From: CAZEDK01 sp964511025
GTDB taxonomy: Bacteria > Patescibacteriota > Gracilibacteria > UBA1369 > GWF2-33-10
Reading direction: 5' to 3'
Length of the DNA stretch: 14,354 nucleotides
NCBI GenBank assembly: GCA_964511025.1
Contig: CAZEDK010000042.1
Coordinates: 1-14,354 of the forward strand
Shown: piece by piece, positions 8,083-13,970 of the stretch
Position numbering within the stretch: position 1 is the stretch's first letter
Layout: each line of letters starts with the position of its first letter
Position numbers and translations under genes: made by a program
The notes under the pieces: generated by a model
Seen by the model: only the letters and a program-made list of their open reading frames with translations
Database searches by the model: none
What the model was told of the DNA's origin: nothing

Positions 8083-8967
8083 ATGTCTATATTAGTCACA
8101 GGTTCGCTCGCTTACGATCATTTGCTTTCTTTTGATGGACTTTTTTCTGATGTCATATTGAAAGATCAATTAGATAATTTGAGTGTTTGTTTTTATGCAC
8201 CAGAGAAAAAACTTTGTTTTGGCGGTTGCGCTGGAAACTTGGCTTATAATTTAAAGCTTTTGAACGCAGATTTTTTACTCTATGGACGTGCCGGCAAAGA
8301 TTTTGGTGATTACATGCTTCATTTTAAAAAATTAAAAATTGCAACAAATTTAATCAAAATTCATGACGATAGCTATACTGCAACGGCTTACTTAACAACA
8401 GATAAAAATTCAAAACAAGTAATTACTTTTGCACCCGGAGTTATGCTCAACAAGGAAAAAGTTAATTTTCACGCTTTTCATAAGCAAATTTCTATCGCAA
8501 TTATAGCTCCTGAAGATGCAGATTATATGATATCTATCAGAGAAGAATCTAAAAAATATGGAATTAAATACATCTTTGATCCTGGCCAACAATTACCGAC
8601 TATTGATAACAATGAATTAAAAGATTTTGTAGATAATAGTGTCGTTACAATAGTTAACAGTTATGAATGGGAATTGCTTTCAAGAAAATTAAATATTAAA
8701 AAAGAAGATTTATTAAAAAACAAACAAAACTTTATTATCACACATGGAGATCAAGGTTCTGAACTGATACATGATGGTAAAATTACAAACATAAAAGCTT
8801 TTCAAGCGTCAAAAGTCATAGACCCAACAGGCTGCGGAGATGCTTACAGGGCAGGAGTTCTTTATGGAATATCACAGAACTGGTCACTTGAAAAATCTTG
8901 TGAACTTGGAGCAAAATTAGCTACAAAAGTTGTTGAGCAAAGAGGGACTCAGGAACATCATATATAG
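8083..8967 (+). CDS. PfkB-family carbohydrate/nucleoside kinase (adenosine-kinase-like)
   Basis: Members of this family transfer phosphate from ATP to a sugar or nucleoside hydroxyl. The N-terminus (SILVTGSLAYDHLL), the FGGCAGNLAYNLKLL substrate motif and the signature DPTGCGDAYRAG place this 294-aa protein in the PfkB/ribokinase superfamily. The expected catalytic Asp is D253 in G-C-G-D, and Cys251 replaces the usual Ala of GAGD. That variant, together with the RGTQEH ending, resembles proteins annotated as adenosine kinase, so a nucleoside or ribose substrate is more likely than fructose 6-phosphate; the substrate cannot be fixed from sequence alone. The gene follows infB by 15 bp. Its last 47 bp overlap the convergent csaB-like gene. 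Confidence 0.88.
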   Translation: MSILVTGSLAYDHLLSFDGLFSDVILKDQLDNLSVCFYAPEKKLCFGGCAGNLAYNLKLLNADFLLYGRAGKDFGDYMLHFKKLKIATNLIKIHDDSYTATAYLTTDKNSKQVITFAPGVMLNKEKVNFHAFHKQISIAIIAPEDADYMISIREESKKYGIKYIFDPGQQLPTIDNNELKDFVDNSVVTIVNSYEWELLSRKLNIKKEDLLKNKQNFIITHGDQGSELIHDGKITNIKAFQASKVIDPTGCGDAYRAGVLYGISQNWSLEKSCELGAKLATKVVEQRGTQEHHI

Positions 8968-9949
8968 CGTCAAAATTTATTTTTTTTATATCAAAGCATC
9001 TTTTTTCTTTCCCAATGCTTTCACAGAAATCTTTCACCTTATCTGAGTAAGTCAAAGCTATAAAAGGCTTTTTAAATTTTTCTGCTAAAATAATTGAATG
9101 CAGCCTCATGCCAATAACGCACTTTGCACCTTGATACAGTTCAAAAATTTTATTCACATTTGAACTGTATTTTTGCACATGAAACATTTTTTTATTCAAT
9201 ACTTTACCCTGTATATAATTAAGATATCTCTCGTCATCATCTCTTAGTTTTTCAAATGGTATTGCAATGATTTCATAATGCTTTTCCTGAGTTAAATAAT
9301 TGATCAAAGAAATCAATTCCGATTCAAATTTTTGTTTTTCTTTTCCTGTTAGCCAATCACGAAGAGATAGAATAATATATAGCCCCCTTGATAAAGGGGG
9401 TTTGGGGGATTGAATCTCCAACTTTAATGCAAAATCTTCCACTACAGCGATTTCTTTTTTAACATCTATATCTTTTAACAATTTCTTTGAAATTGCATCC
9501 CTAACGGTAAGCTCTTCAGCTTTATTAAATAAGAATCTTACAAGTCCCCTGCTCCATTTTTTATTCAAAGGTCCGACTGAATTTCCCAGTATTTTAATTT
9601 TTTTTCGTAACAGCAAAGCTAAAGCTATATGTACTGACCAAATAAAAATAGCTCTTGGCTTTTCATCCTGCATTAATCCTCCACCTCCAAAAATAAATTC
9701 ATCAGTTTTTATATAAGCATATAAACTTTTAAAAAGACTAAAAGTGCATATAGCATATAAAAATGATCTAAAACCTGTTGGCAAAAAATAAACAGATTTA
9801 ACATTATATCTTTTAGAAGTTTCTAATGGATTATTACTGAGAACGGTAACAATATGATCTTTATCAAAGATACACCGCAATAAACCCTTTAAAATAAGCT
9901 CATCTCCAATATTAGTAGCTCCGTAATTCCCACAAATTAAAATATTCAT
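8921..9949 (-). CDS. csaB: Polysaccharide pyruvyl transferase, CsaB-like
   Basis: CsaB-type enzymes move a pyruvyl group from phosphoenolpyruvate onto cell-wall polysaccharide, making the ketal that SLH domains bind. The 342-aa protein shows ICGNYGATNIGDELIL at the N-terminus, FGGGGLMQD at about 87-95, LGNSVGPL at 121-128, an LTVRDAISKKLL segment, and the IGMRLHSIILAEKFKKPF motif near the C-terminus. Residues 181-190 (SPKPPLSRGL) are encoded largely by a palindromic repeat and precede the strand YIILSLRDW; they look like an in-frame insertion. The ATG overlaps the rplS stop as ATGA, so translation is probably coupled. The 3' end overlaps the convergent kinase by 47 bp. The SLH protein at 4213-5892 supports a shared role in wall anchoring. 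The gene symbol is by family resemblance. Confidence 0.87.
   Translation of the reverse strand: MNILICGNYGATNIGDELILKGLLRCIFDKDHIVTVLSNNPLETSKRYNVKSVYFLPTGFRSFLYAICTFSLFKSLYAYIKTDEFIFGGGGLMQDEKPRAIFIWSVHIALALLLRKKIKILGNSVGPLNKKWSRGLVRFLFNKAEELTVRDAISKKLLKDIDVKKEIAVVEDFALKLEIQSPKPPLSRGLYIILSLRDWLTGKEKQKFESELISLINYLTQEKHYEIIAIPFEKLRDDDERYLNYIQGKVLNKKMFHVQKYSSNVNKIFELYQGAKCVIGMRLHSIILAEKFKKPFIALTYSDKVKDFCESIGKEKRCFDIKKINFDAIYDVPESLFAQQLL
9383..9400. repeat. Palindromic repeat embedded in the csaB reading frame
   Basis: CCCCCTT (9383-9389) and AAGGGGG (9394-9400) form a perfect seven-pair stem around a GATA loop. A further GGGGG tract follows at 9404-9408, giving the layout CCCCCTT-loop-AAGGGGG-TTT-GGGGG of a GC-rich repeat known from many genomes. 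It translates in csaB as P-P-L-S-R-G (residues 184-189). Confidence 0.85.
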
Positions 9950-10383
9950 ACTACTTCGGTTTTGCTTTCTTCTATAGAAGGTTGAGCCAAATCTTCTAAC
10001 TCTTCTTTTTTTATTGGCTCTTTGCTCTGTTTAATCCAAGTTTCTTTTAATCTGGCAGATTTACCACTTCTATCTCTCATGTAATATAGTTTTGCTCTTC
10101 TTACTTTCGCTGTTTTAACAATTTCTATTCTGTCAATTGTTGGAGAAAAAAGAGGAATAATTTTCTCTACTCCAATCCCTTGTACTATTTTTCGAACAGT
10201 CATAGTCGAATCTATGCCGTTACCTGAATTAACTTTGATTATCAAACCTTCATAAACTTGTATTCTTTCTTTGTTTCCTTCCTTGATTTTTTGATAAACT
10301 TTTACAGTATAGCCGGGTCTTACTTCAGTAAGCTTAGAAGGCTTATATGCATTGCCAATTTCCATTAATATTTGATCTGACAT
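9946..10383 (-). CDS. rplS: 50S ribosomal protein L19
   Basis: L19 sits at the 30S-50S interface of the large subunit. The RPGYTVKVYQKIKEGNKERIQVYEGLII core, split here as RPGYTVKV and ERIQVYEGLII, is typical, as are the segments TVRKIVQGIGVEKIIPLFSP and KVRRAKLYYMRDRSGKSARL. At 145 aa it is about 30 residues longer than the usual 113-120; the extra part is an acidic, proline-containing C-terminal tail ending ESKTEVV. The last codons overlap the csaB-like start (ATGA). A promoter lies about 30 bp upstream; the leader of about 20 nt has no Shine-Dalgarno sequence. I see no rpsP, rimM or trmD alongside it, the usual partners of rplS in many bacteria. Confidence 0.97.
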   Translation of the reverse strand: MSDQILMEIGNAYKPSKLTEVRPGYTVKVYQKIKEGNKERIQVYEGLIIKVNSGNGIDSTMTVRKIVQGIGVEKIIPLFSPTIDRIEIVKTAKVRRAKLYYMRDRSGKSARLKETWIKQSKEPIKKEELEDLAQPSIEESKTEVV

Positions 10384-10411
10384 TTTTTAATTTTAAATAA
10401 AAAGCGCGCTT

Positions 10412-10440
10412 ATTCTACAAAAGAGCTACAAGTAAATCAA
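10412..10440 (-). promoter_or_regulatory. Sigma70-type promoter of rplS-csaB
   Basis: On the complement, TTGATT (10440-10435) and TAGAAT (10417-10412) are separated by 17 bp. The predicted start falls in a small AAGCGCGCTT palindrome (10402-10411) at the head of the leader. Confidence 0.68.
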
Positions 10441-10446
10441 TAGCTT

Positions 10447-11034
10447 TTATTTATTCAAAAACTTTCCAAGCTTATTAACGCCAATGATGTTTGACTTATT
10501 TGTTACTAAATCGGTTATAAATTTGTCTTTGCACTCTAATCTATATAAAAAATCCTGCTTAGACATAATACTGAATCTAAGAGGTTTATCTGTTTCAATT
10601 TCTTTATCCAAAAAAGTCTCAAGAGTATTTACATCTATTTTGCCAACAACAAGCAGATCAACTGAAGAATCTTTACCGGTAAAAAAGCCTGACATCAAAA
10701 TTAAATCAAGATCTCCAAGTTTAGCTATTTTTCTAGTCAATGCGTCCTTGGAATCCATAGTTTTGATAAAGATATTTTTCAAATCCTCAAAAATAACACA
10801 TGACGAATTTACTTTAAAATATTTTTTCCTGTTTTTGCTGCGTGAAGTCAAAAGTCCTATTTTTTTCAAATTATCAACTTCTCTTCTGATAGAATTAATT
10901 TGCTCATCCAAAACTCGCGTTAATTCTCTTACGAAATACTCACTTTCGGAGTTAAGAAGAAAAAGATGTAAAAGTTTAACTCTTGCAGACGAAGTAAATA
11001 ATCGTTTTAAGATATTGGACATATTTGTATACAT
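10447..11034 (-). CDS. Winged-helix regulator with degenerate nucleotidyltransferase-like domain
   Basis: The 195-aa protein has two parts. Residues about 8-80 form a winged helix: SSARVKLLHLFLL, FVRELTRVL, INSIRREVDNLKKIGLL and a wing with KNRKKYFKVN. Residues about 100-190 resemble the MNT-type nucleotidyltransferase fold, with LILMSGFFTGKDSSVDLLVVG in the place of the usual GSxxRG...SDxDL loop. Only one of the two metal-binding Asp residues is present (S-S-V-D), so catalysis is unlikely and a ligand- or partner-sensing role is more probable. I recall this HTH plus NTase layout from Patescibacteria, but no target is known to me. The ATG at 11034 lies inside an inverted repeat; a second ATG is at 11022. 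Autoregulation is likely from the operator position. Confidence 0.78.
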   Translation of the reverse strand: MYTNMSNILKRLFTSSARVKLLHLFLLNSESEYFVRELTRVLDEQINSIRREVDNLKKIGLLTSRSKNRKKYFKVNSSCVIFEDLKNIFIKTMDSKDALTRKIAKLGDLDLILMSGFFTGKDSSVDLLVVGKIDVNTLETFLDKEIETDKPLRFSIMSKQDFLYRLECKDKFITDLVTNKSNIIGVNKLGKFLNK

Positions 11035-11069
11035 ATTTTATACAGAACGACTTTATTGTATAAAATATG
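11032..11069. promoter_or_regulatory. 13-bp inverted repeat, likely autoregulatory operator
   Basis: CATATTTTATACA (11032-11044) and TGTATAAAATATG (11057-11069) are exact reverse complements separated by 12 bp. The left arm contains the regulator start codon; the right arm overlaps the -10 box of its promoter. A smaller TGTATACA palindrome lies next to it, at 11026-11033. Confidence 0.8.
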
Positions 11070-11083
11070 AGATCAAAATGCAA
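11055..11083 (-). promoter_or_regulatory. Sigma70-type promoter of the regulator gene
   Basis: On the complement, TTGCAT (11083-11078) and TACAAT (11060-11055) are separated by 17 bp. The start would fall between the two operator arms, giving a leader of roughly 15-20 nt. Confidence 0.6.
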
Positions 11084-11172
11084 GAGATTTTCACTTTTTT
11101 TGTTCAATCTCAAATCAGCTTCTGTCCTGCAAATACTGATAAATACTTAAACTTGAACAATAAAATTATACA

Positions 11173-11415
11173 CTACTCATCCTCATCTTCCTCTTCAGGT
11201 TGTTTGAAAAGCTGCCACAGAAGTCCTGCATAAGAAAGCCCTGTCATAACTCCGATAAAAGCGACAGCAAAAATAAGAAAAGTAACTGTGGTATTTGAGT
11301 CTATTTCGGTAAAGAAAAGTACAAGATCGGTACACCTGCCTGCTACATTTTCAAAAGAAACCAGAAGCAGTAAGACTGTGAATATCGCTGATAATGCTAG
11401 AAATAAAATTAACAT
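11173..11415 (-). CDS. Small two-helix membrane protein with acidic tail
   Basis: This 80-aa protein has a first membrane helix at about residues 2-20, a 20-odd residue loop with one Cys (C28), a second helix at about 44-68 rich in Gly and Ala, and a very acidic C-terminus (PEEEDEDE). Two helices, a short loop ending in hydrophobic strand-like residues, and a charged tail resemble LapA/DUF1049 proteins in topology only; I do not recognise the family. The ATG follows the trigger factor stop by 37 bp, in the same direction, with part of the ATACTTA repeat in the gap, so it probably belongs to the tig transcript. The composition and intact frame favour a real gene. Confidence 0.65.
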   Translation of the reverse strand: MLILFLALSAIFTVLLLLVSFENVAGRCTDLVLFFTEIDSNTTVTFLIFAVAFIGVMTGLSYAGLLWQLFKQPEEEDEDE

Positions 11416-11433
11416 AAGTTAGGGATAAGGGGA

Positions 11434-11449
11434 AAGTATTAAGTATTAT
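11434..11449. repeat. Short ATACTTA heptamer array between tig and the small membrane gene
   Basis: Read on the complement, this is ATAATACTTAATACTT, about two units of the heptamer at 1-55. It has the same orientation relative to the next gene as the large array. Confidence 0.6.
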
Positions 11450-11452
11450 GCG

Positions 11453-12751
11453 TTAAGAACAGCTGTGCTCATAACCTTCAATGTGTTTCTGAAAAAGTTT
11501 TTTTACTTTGAGATTGTGAGACATTGCTCTGTACTGACTGCTGTCTTTTTTATACTCCTTTTCTGCTTTATATTGCTCTTTTTTTGGTAGGCTTGCAATG
11601 TAAGTTTTGATATTGCGTTCAAGCTCGCCAGCTTCAAGTGTGATATTGTCATATTTTAAAGCATTTTCAATTATCAAACTATTCGTAAGCCTCGAAATAG
11701 CACTTTCTCTGAGTTCTTTTTTCAAGGCTTCTTCTGTTTTTTTGAAAATTTCAAGATATTTAGACCATTCAATATTATATTTTTTCGCATTTTCAGTGTG
11801 TTCACTCATAAGTCCTTCCACTTCCCTGTCAATCAGAATATCAGAAATCTCAAGTTCTGATATTCTCTTCAATTGTTTCAAAAATTCTTCTTCTTGTCTT
11901 TTAATTTCATGATGAATTTTTTCATGTTCAAGGTTTTCTTTGATATATTTTTTCAATTCCTCTATTGAAATTTTCTTACCATACACAGATTCTGCAAAAG
12001 TTTCATCAAGCTCAGGCATAATTCTTTTTTCAGTTCTGTTTACTTTGACTTTGAATTTCACTTTTTTACTTTGCATGGAAGTTGCATGATAATCTTTTGG
12101 AAAAGTTACTTCAAATTCTTTCTCGTCATCTTTTTTCAGTCCAATCAAATTATCTTCAAAACCCGGAACAAGTGTGTTATCACCGATTACTACTGGATGA
12201 TTTTTGCTATTTGTATTAGGAAGGCTGTCTCTACTTTTTGCGTCAAAACCTTCAAAAGAAATTTCAACTCTATCCCCTTTTTCTACTTTTCTATCCATAT
12301 CTTCGAAACGTGATTTTTTTATTTGAAGTTCTTTGATAACATCTTCTATATCTTTATCTTTTATCTCAACTTTCTCTTTTTTTATCATAATTTTTTCAAG
12401 TCCTTTGATAGTCACTTCCGGAAGAAGCACTACTTTGATTTCAAATGTAAAAGGATCCTTATTCAAAACTTTGAAATCAGCAGAAGCGATAGGCATCAAG
12501 TTTTCATCTGTCACCGCCTGAGAATACATCTTTGCAGCTGCTTTTTCTTGCGCGACCATTTCTATATATTCTTTTCCAACATGATTTGCCAAAATATCAT
12601 AAGGCACATGTCCTGGACGAAAACCGCTAACTCGCATGTTTGAACTTATATCTTTACAAGCATCTTTGATGTATTTATCAAGATCGCCTTTCTCGGCTTC
12701 TATTGTAAAAAGAAATTCTGATTTTGGAAGTTTTTTTGTTGTTACTTTCAT
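11453..12751 (-). CDS. tig: Trigger factor chaperone
   Basis: Trigger factor binds at the ribosome exit tunnel and protects nascent chains. The 432-aa protein has the three expected parts. The ribosome-binding domain carries the signature loop GFRPGHVP (43-50). The FKBP-type peptidyl-prolyl isomerase domain (about 156-240) has KGDRVEISFEGF and VIGDNTLVPGFEDNLIG. The helical C-terminal arm includes PELDETFAE and ends in EGYEHSCS. The length is normal for the family. A promoter copy lies at 12792-12820, giving a leader of about 30 nt without a Shine-Dalgarno sequence. The usual clpP-clpX partners are not downstream; a small membrane protein follows instead. Confidence 0.97.
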   Translation of the reverse strand: MKVTTKKLPKSEFLFTIEAEKGDLDKYIKDACKDISSNMRVSGFRPGHVPYDILANHVGKEYIEMVAQEKAAAKMYSQAVTDENLMPIASADFKVLNKDPFTFEIKVVLLPEVTIKGLEKIMIKKEKVEIKDKDIEDVIKELQIKKSRFEDMDRKVEKGDRVEISFEGFDAKSRDSLPNTNSKNHPVVIGDNTLVPGFEDNLIGLKKDDEKEFEVTFPKDYHATSMQSKKVKFKVKVNRTEKRIMPELDETFAESVYGKKISIEELKKYIKENLEHEKIHHEIKRQEEEFLKQLKRISELEISDILIDREVEGLMSEHTENAKKYNIEWSKYLEIFKKTEEALKKELRESAISRLTNSLIIENALKYDNITLEAGELERNIKTYIASLPKKEQYKAEKEYKKDSSQYRAMSHNLKVKKLFQKHIEGYEHSCS

Positions 12752-12791
12752 TTGAATAGGATAAAGGAAAAAGTTTTTTTAGTTCGAAAGT

Positions 12792-12820
12792 ATTTTAGAG
12801 AAGAAAATGGAAAAGCTCAA
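12792..12820 (-). promoter_or_regulatory. Promoter cassette copy 1, upstream of tig
   Basis: On the complement, TTGAGC (12820-12815) and TAAAAT (12797-12792) are separated by 17 bp. The -35 box begins 10 bp beyond the toxin stop. It shares a 17-bp identical stretch (AAAATGGAAAAGCTCAA on the + strand) with copy 3. Confidence 0.7.
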
Positions 12821-12829
12821 TTGGAAGTG

Positions 12830-13108
12830 TTATTCGTAACCTTCTTTACGTTGTTTAATTCTATAAATTAAAATAATTTTATTTGACGTATCAATATCAT
12901 AAACAATCCTATAATTACCAACTCTCATTCTAAAGATACCTTCCTCATTAGATTTTTGTAGTTTTTTGATATCTAAAAAACTATTAAAAGGATCTTTTGA
13001 TAAAATATTTATTTTATTTATTATTTTTTGAAAATCTTTTAAATTTTTCTTTAAATTCTTTTTATCTTTTTCTATTGTCTTTGAACTATAAAAAATTACT
13101 TTATACAT
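12830..13108 (-). CDS. Type II toxin, RelE/ParE family
   Basis: The 92-aa protein has the RelE/ParE pattern: an N-terminal strand (YKVIFYSSKTIEK), a Lys-rich helical pair, a KKLQKSNEEGIFRMRVGNYRIVYDI core split by Gly, and a final strand IILIYRIKQRKEGY. RMRVGNYRIVY followed by a basic C-terminus is the typical active-site region. Family members cleave mRNA on the ribosome (RelE) or poison gyrase (ParE); the sequence alone does not decide between them. It starts 2 bp after the antitoxin stop and ends 10 bp before the tig promoter. Both genes of the pair look intact. Confidence 0.92.
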   Translation of the reverse strand: MYKVIFYSSKTIEKDKKNLKKNLKDFQKIINKINILSKDPFNSFLDIKKLQKSNEEGIFRMRVGNYRIVYDIDTSNKIILIYRIKQRKEGYE

Positions 13109-13110
13109 AT

Positions 13111-13398
13111 TTAACTTATAAATTGCTCTAAACTCATAAATTTTTCTTTTTTACCTGCCTTATAATCAATTCTTCCATTTTCTACCAGTTTTTTATCGCT
13201 TGGACTTAGTGTGTTTATAGAAATATTTTCGACATCCCAATCTAAATCATCAGCATCAAAACTAATAGTCTGAATGATTACCTTTCCATCTTGTATCATT
13301 GCAAGTACTTGATCTTGCATATTAAGCATAAGTCTCCAAGGTTGAGGAATTGTTATCTGTCCATTTCCAATAAATTTTAATATCTCTTGTGTTTGCAT
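13111..13398 (-). CDS. AbrB/MazE-type antitoxin
   Basis: The 95-aa protein begins with a swapped-hairpin AbrB domain (residues about 5-45: FIGNGQITIPQPWR and then QVLAMIQDGKVIIQ), which should dimerise and bind DNA. Residues about 46-95 form an acidic, likely disordered tail (DADDLDWDVENI, then a basic patch, then MSLEQFIS) suited to binding the toxin. It is the first gene of the pair, with the toxin ATG 2 bp after its TAA. Two -35/-10 pairs lie upstream, one of them part of the repeated promoter cassette; the nearer -10 lies in a small AT palindrome that could be its operator. Confidence 0.88.
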   Translation of the reverse strand: MQTQEILKFIGNGQITIPQPWRLMLNMQDQVLAMIQDGKVIIQTISFDADDLDWDVENISINTLSPSDKKLVENGRIDYKAGKKEKFMSLEQFIS

Positions 13399-13429
13399 GA
13401 TTAAAGTAATTAAAGTTTTAAACTAATTT

Positions 13430-13459
13430 AATTATATAATTTATATAAGTAAAATGCAA
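13430..13459 (-). promoter_or_regulatory. Proximal promoter of the AbrB/ParE operon with AT palindrome
   Basis: On the complement, TTGCAT (13459-13454) and a perfect TATAAT (13436-13431) are 17 bp apart. The -10 lies in the 12-bp palindrome AATTATATAATT (13430-13441), a candidate antitoxin operator. Confidence 0.6.
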
Positions 13460-13473
13460 TTTTTAGCAAAATT

Positions 13474-13502
13474 ATTTTAACCACAAAATAAAAAAAGCTC
13501 AA
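13474..13502 (-). promoter_or_regulatory. Promoter cassette copy 2, distal to the AbrB/ParE operon
   Basis: On the complement, TTGAGC (13502-13497) and TAAAAT (13479-13474) are separated by 17 bp. Just beyond the -35, TATTAATTCA matches copy 3. Confidence 0.6.
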
Positions 13503-13572
13503 TTGAATTAATAGACAAATAAATTTAGATAATATATATTGATAATAGAATATTCAATTATGTTTTTATACT

Positions 13573-13761
13573 ATGTCTTCTATTATAGATTCCGCTTTAG
13601 ATCTTTATAGAAAATACAAATTGAAAAAAGAACTTATGGAAGAAGCTGCAATGGAAACTGAAGATGATATTAAAGAAGCCATGAGTGATTTTGGCGATTA
13701 TCAAAATATAATCGATAGGATTCTCGTTGCTTTTGATATCAAGGGAGATTTTAGCAACTAA
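13573..13761 (+). CDS. Probable N-terminally truncated RHH antitoxin
   Basis: This 62-aa acidic protein begins MSSIIDSALDLYRKYK, which lines up with MSETVDHILTLLRDKY, the second helix of the RHH antitoxin at 3858-4118; the acidic helix after it also matches an antitoxin tail. The strand and first helix needed for a ribbon-helix-helix fold are absent: only ten in-frame codons lie between a TAG (13546-13548) and this ATG, and they do not look like the missing part. It is therefore probably an antitoxin remnant, or a short toxin-binding protein if still translated. No toxin follows it. Promoter and Shine-Dalgarno signals are unconvincing. The homology rests on a by-eye alignment. Confidence 0.45.
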   Translation: MSSIIDSALDLYRKYKLKKELMEEAAMETEDDIKEAMSDFGDYQNIIDRILVAFDIKGDFSN

Positions 13762-13824
13762 TTTATCATCAACTATTGCAACTGATTGACCTGTATGTTT
13801 TTTTGTAAAGCTTTTGAAATTGTA
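13750..13824 (-). pseudogene. Possible coding remnant, DUF5678-like start
   Basis: On the complement, this open stretch reads ...FTKKHTGQSVAIVDDKLVAK, resembling the opening K-x-x-G-x-x-VA-x-x-D-x-K-x-VA pattern of DUF5678 proteins. It has no ATG, GTG or TTG start: upstream, only ATT or ATA precede the next in-frame TAA. Beyond 13750 the frame runs antisense through the RHH remnant, with no continued resemblance. Promoter cassette copy 3 points at it from about 35 bp upstream, as expected for a decayed gene. This call is weak. Confidence 0.25.
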
Positions 13825-13860
13825 GGAATTTGTACCATGTGAATAGTTTATTACAATTTT

Positions 13861-13889
13861 ATTTTAATTGGAAAAATGGAAAAGCTCAA
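13861..13889 (-). promoter_or_regulatory. Promoter cassette copy 3, no intact gene behind it
   Basis: On the complement, TTGAGC (13889-13884) and TAAAAT (13866-13861) are 17 bp apart, as in copies 1 and 2. The predicted transcript runs into the gene remnant at 13750-13824 and antisense to the RHH remnant. Confidence 0.5.
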
Positions 13890-13913
13890 ATGAATTAATA
13901 TGTTAATAATATA

Positions 13914-13942
13914 TTTCCAAAAAAGAGGCTATATAGTATAAT
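13914..13942 (+). promoter_or_regulatory. Sigma70-type promoter of the DUF433 gene
   Basis: TTTCCA (13914-13919) and a perfect TATAAT (13937-13942) are separated by 17 bp. The start would be about 20 nt before the ATG at 13971. Confidence 0.6.
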
Positions 13943-13970
13943 TTGGACATAGGAATTTAAAATACAAAAT

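Noticed and set aside
11100..11160. Inverted TTGTTCAA (11100-11107) and TTGAACAA (11153-11160) downstream of the small membrane gene
   Set aside because: Eight bp with a 45-base loop is too weak for a terminator, and such A/T-rich repeats are expected by chance here.
10484..11233. Open frame of 249 codons on the + strand opposite the regulator
   Set aside because: It is antisense to a clear winged-helix gene, has low-complexity Ser/Lys/Leu composition, matches no family I know, and runs across the regulator promoter. It reflects lack of stops in the complement.
13750..13824. Calling the minus-strand stretch a functional gene
   Set aside because: It has no usable start codon, and beyond 13750 the frame no longer resembles a protein family, so only a low-confidence remnant is listed.
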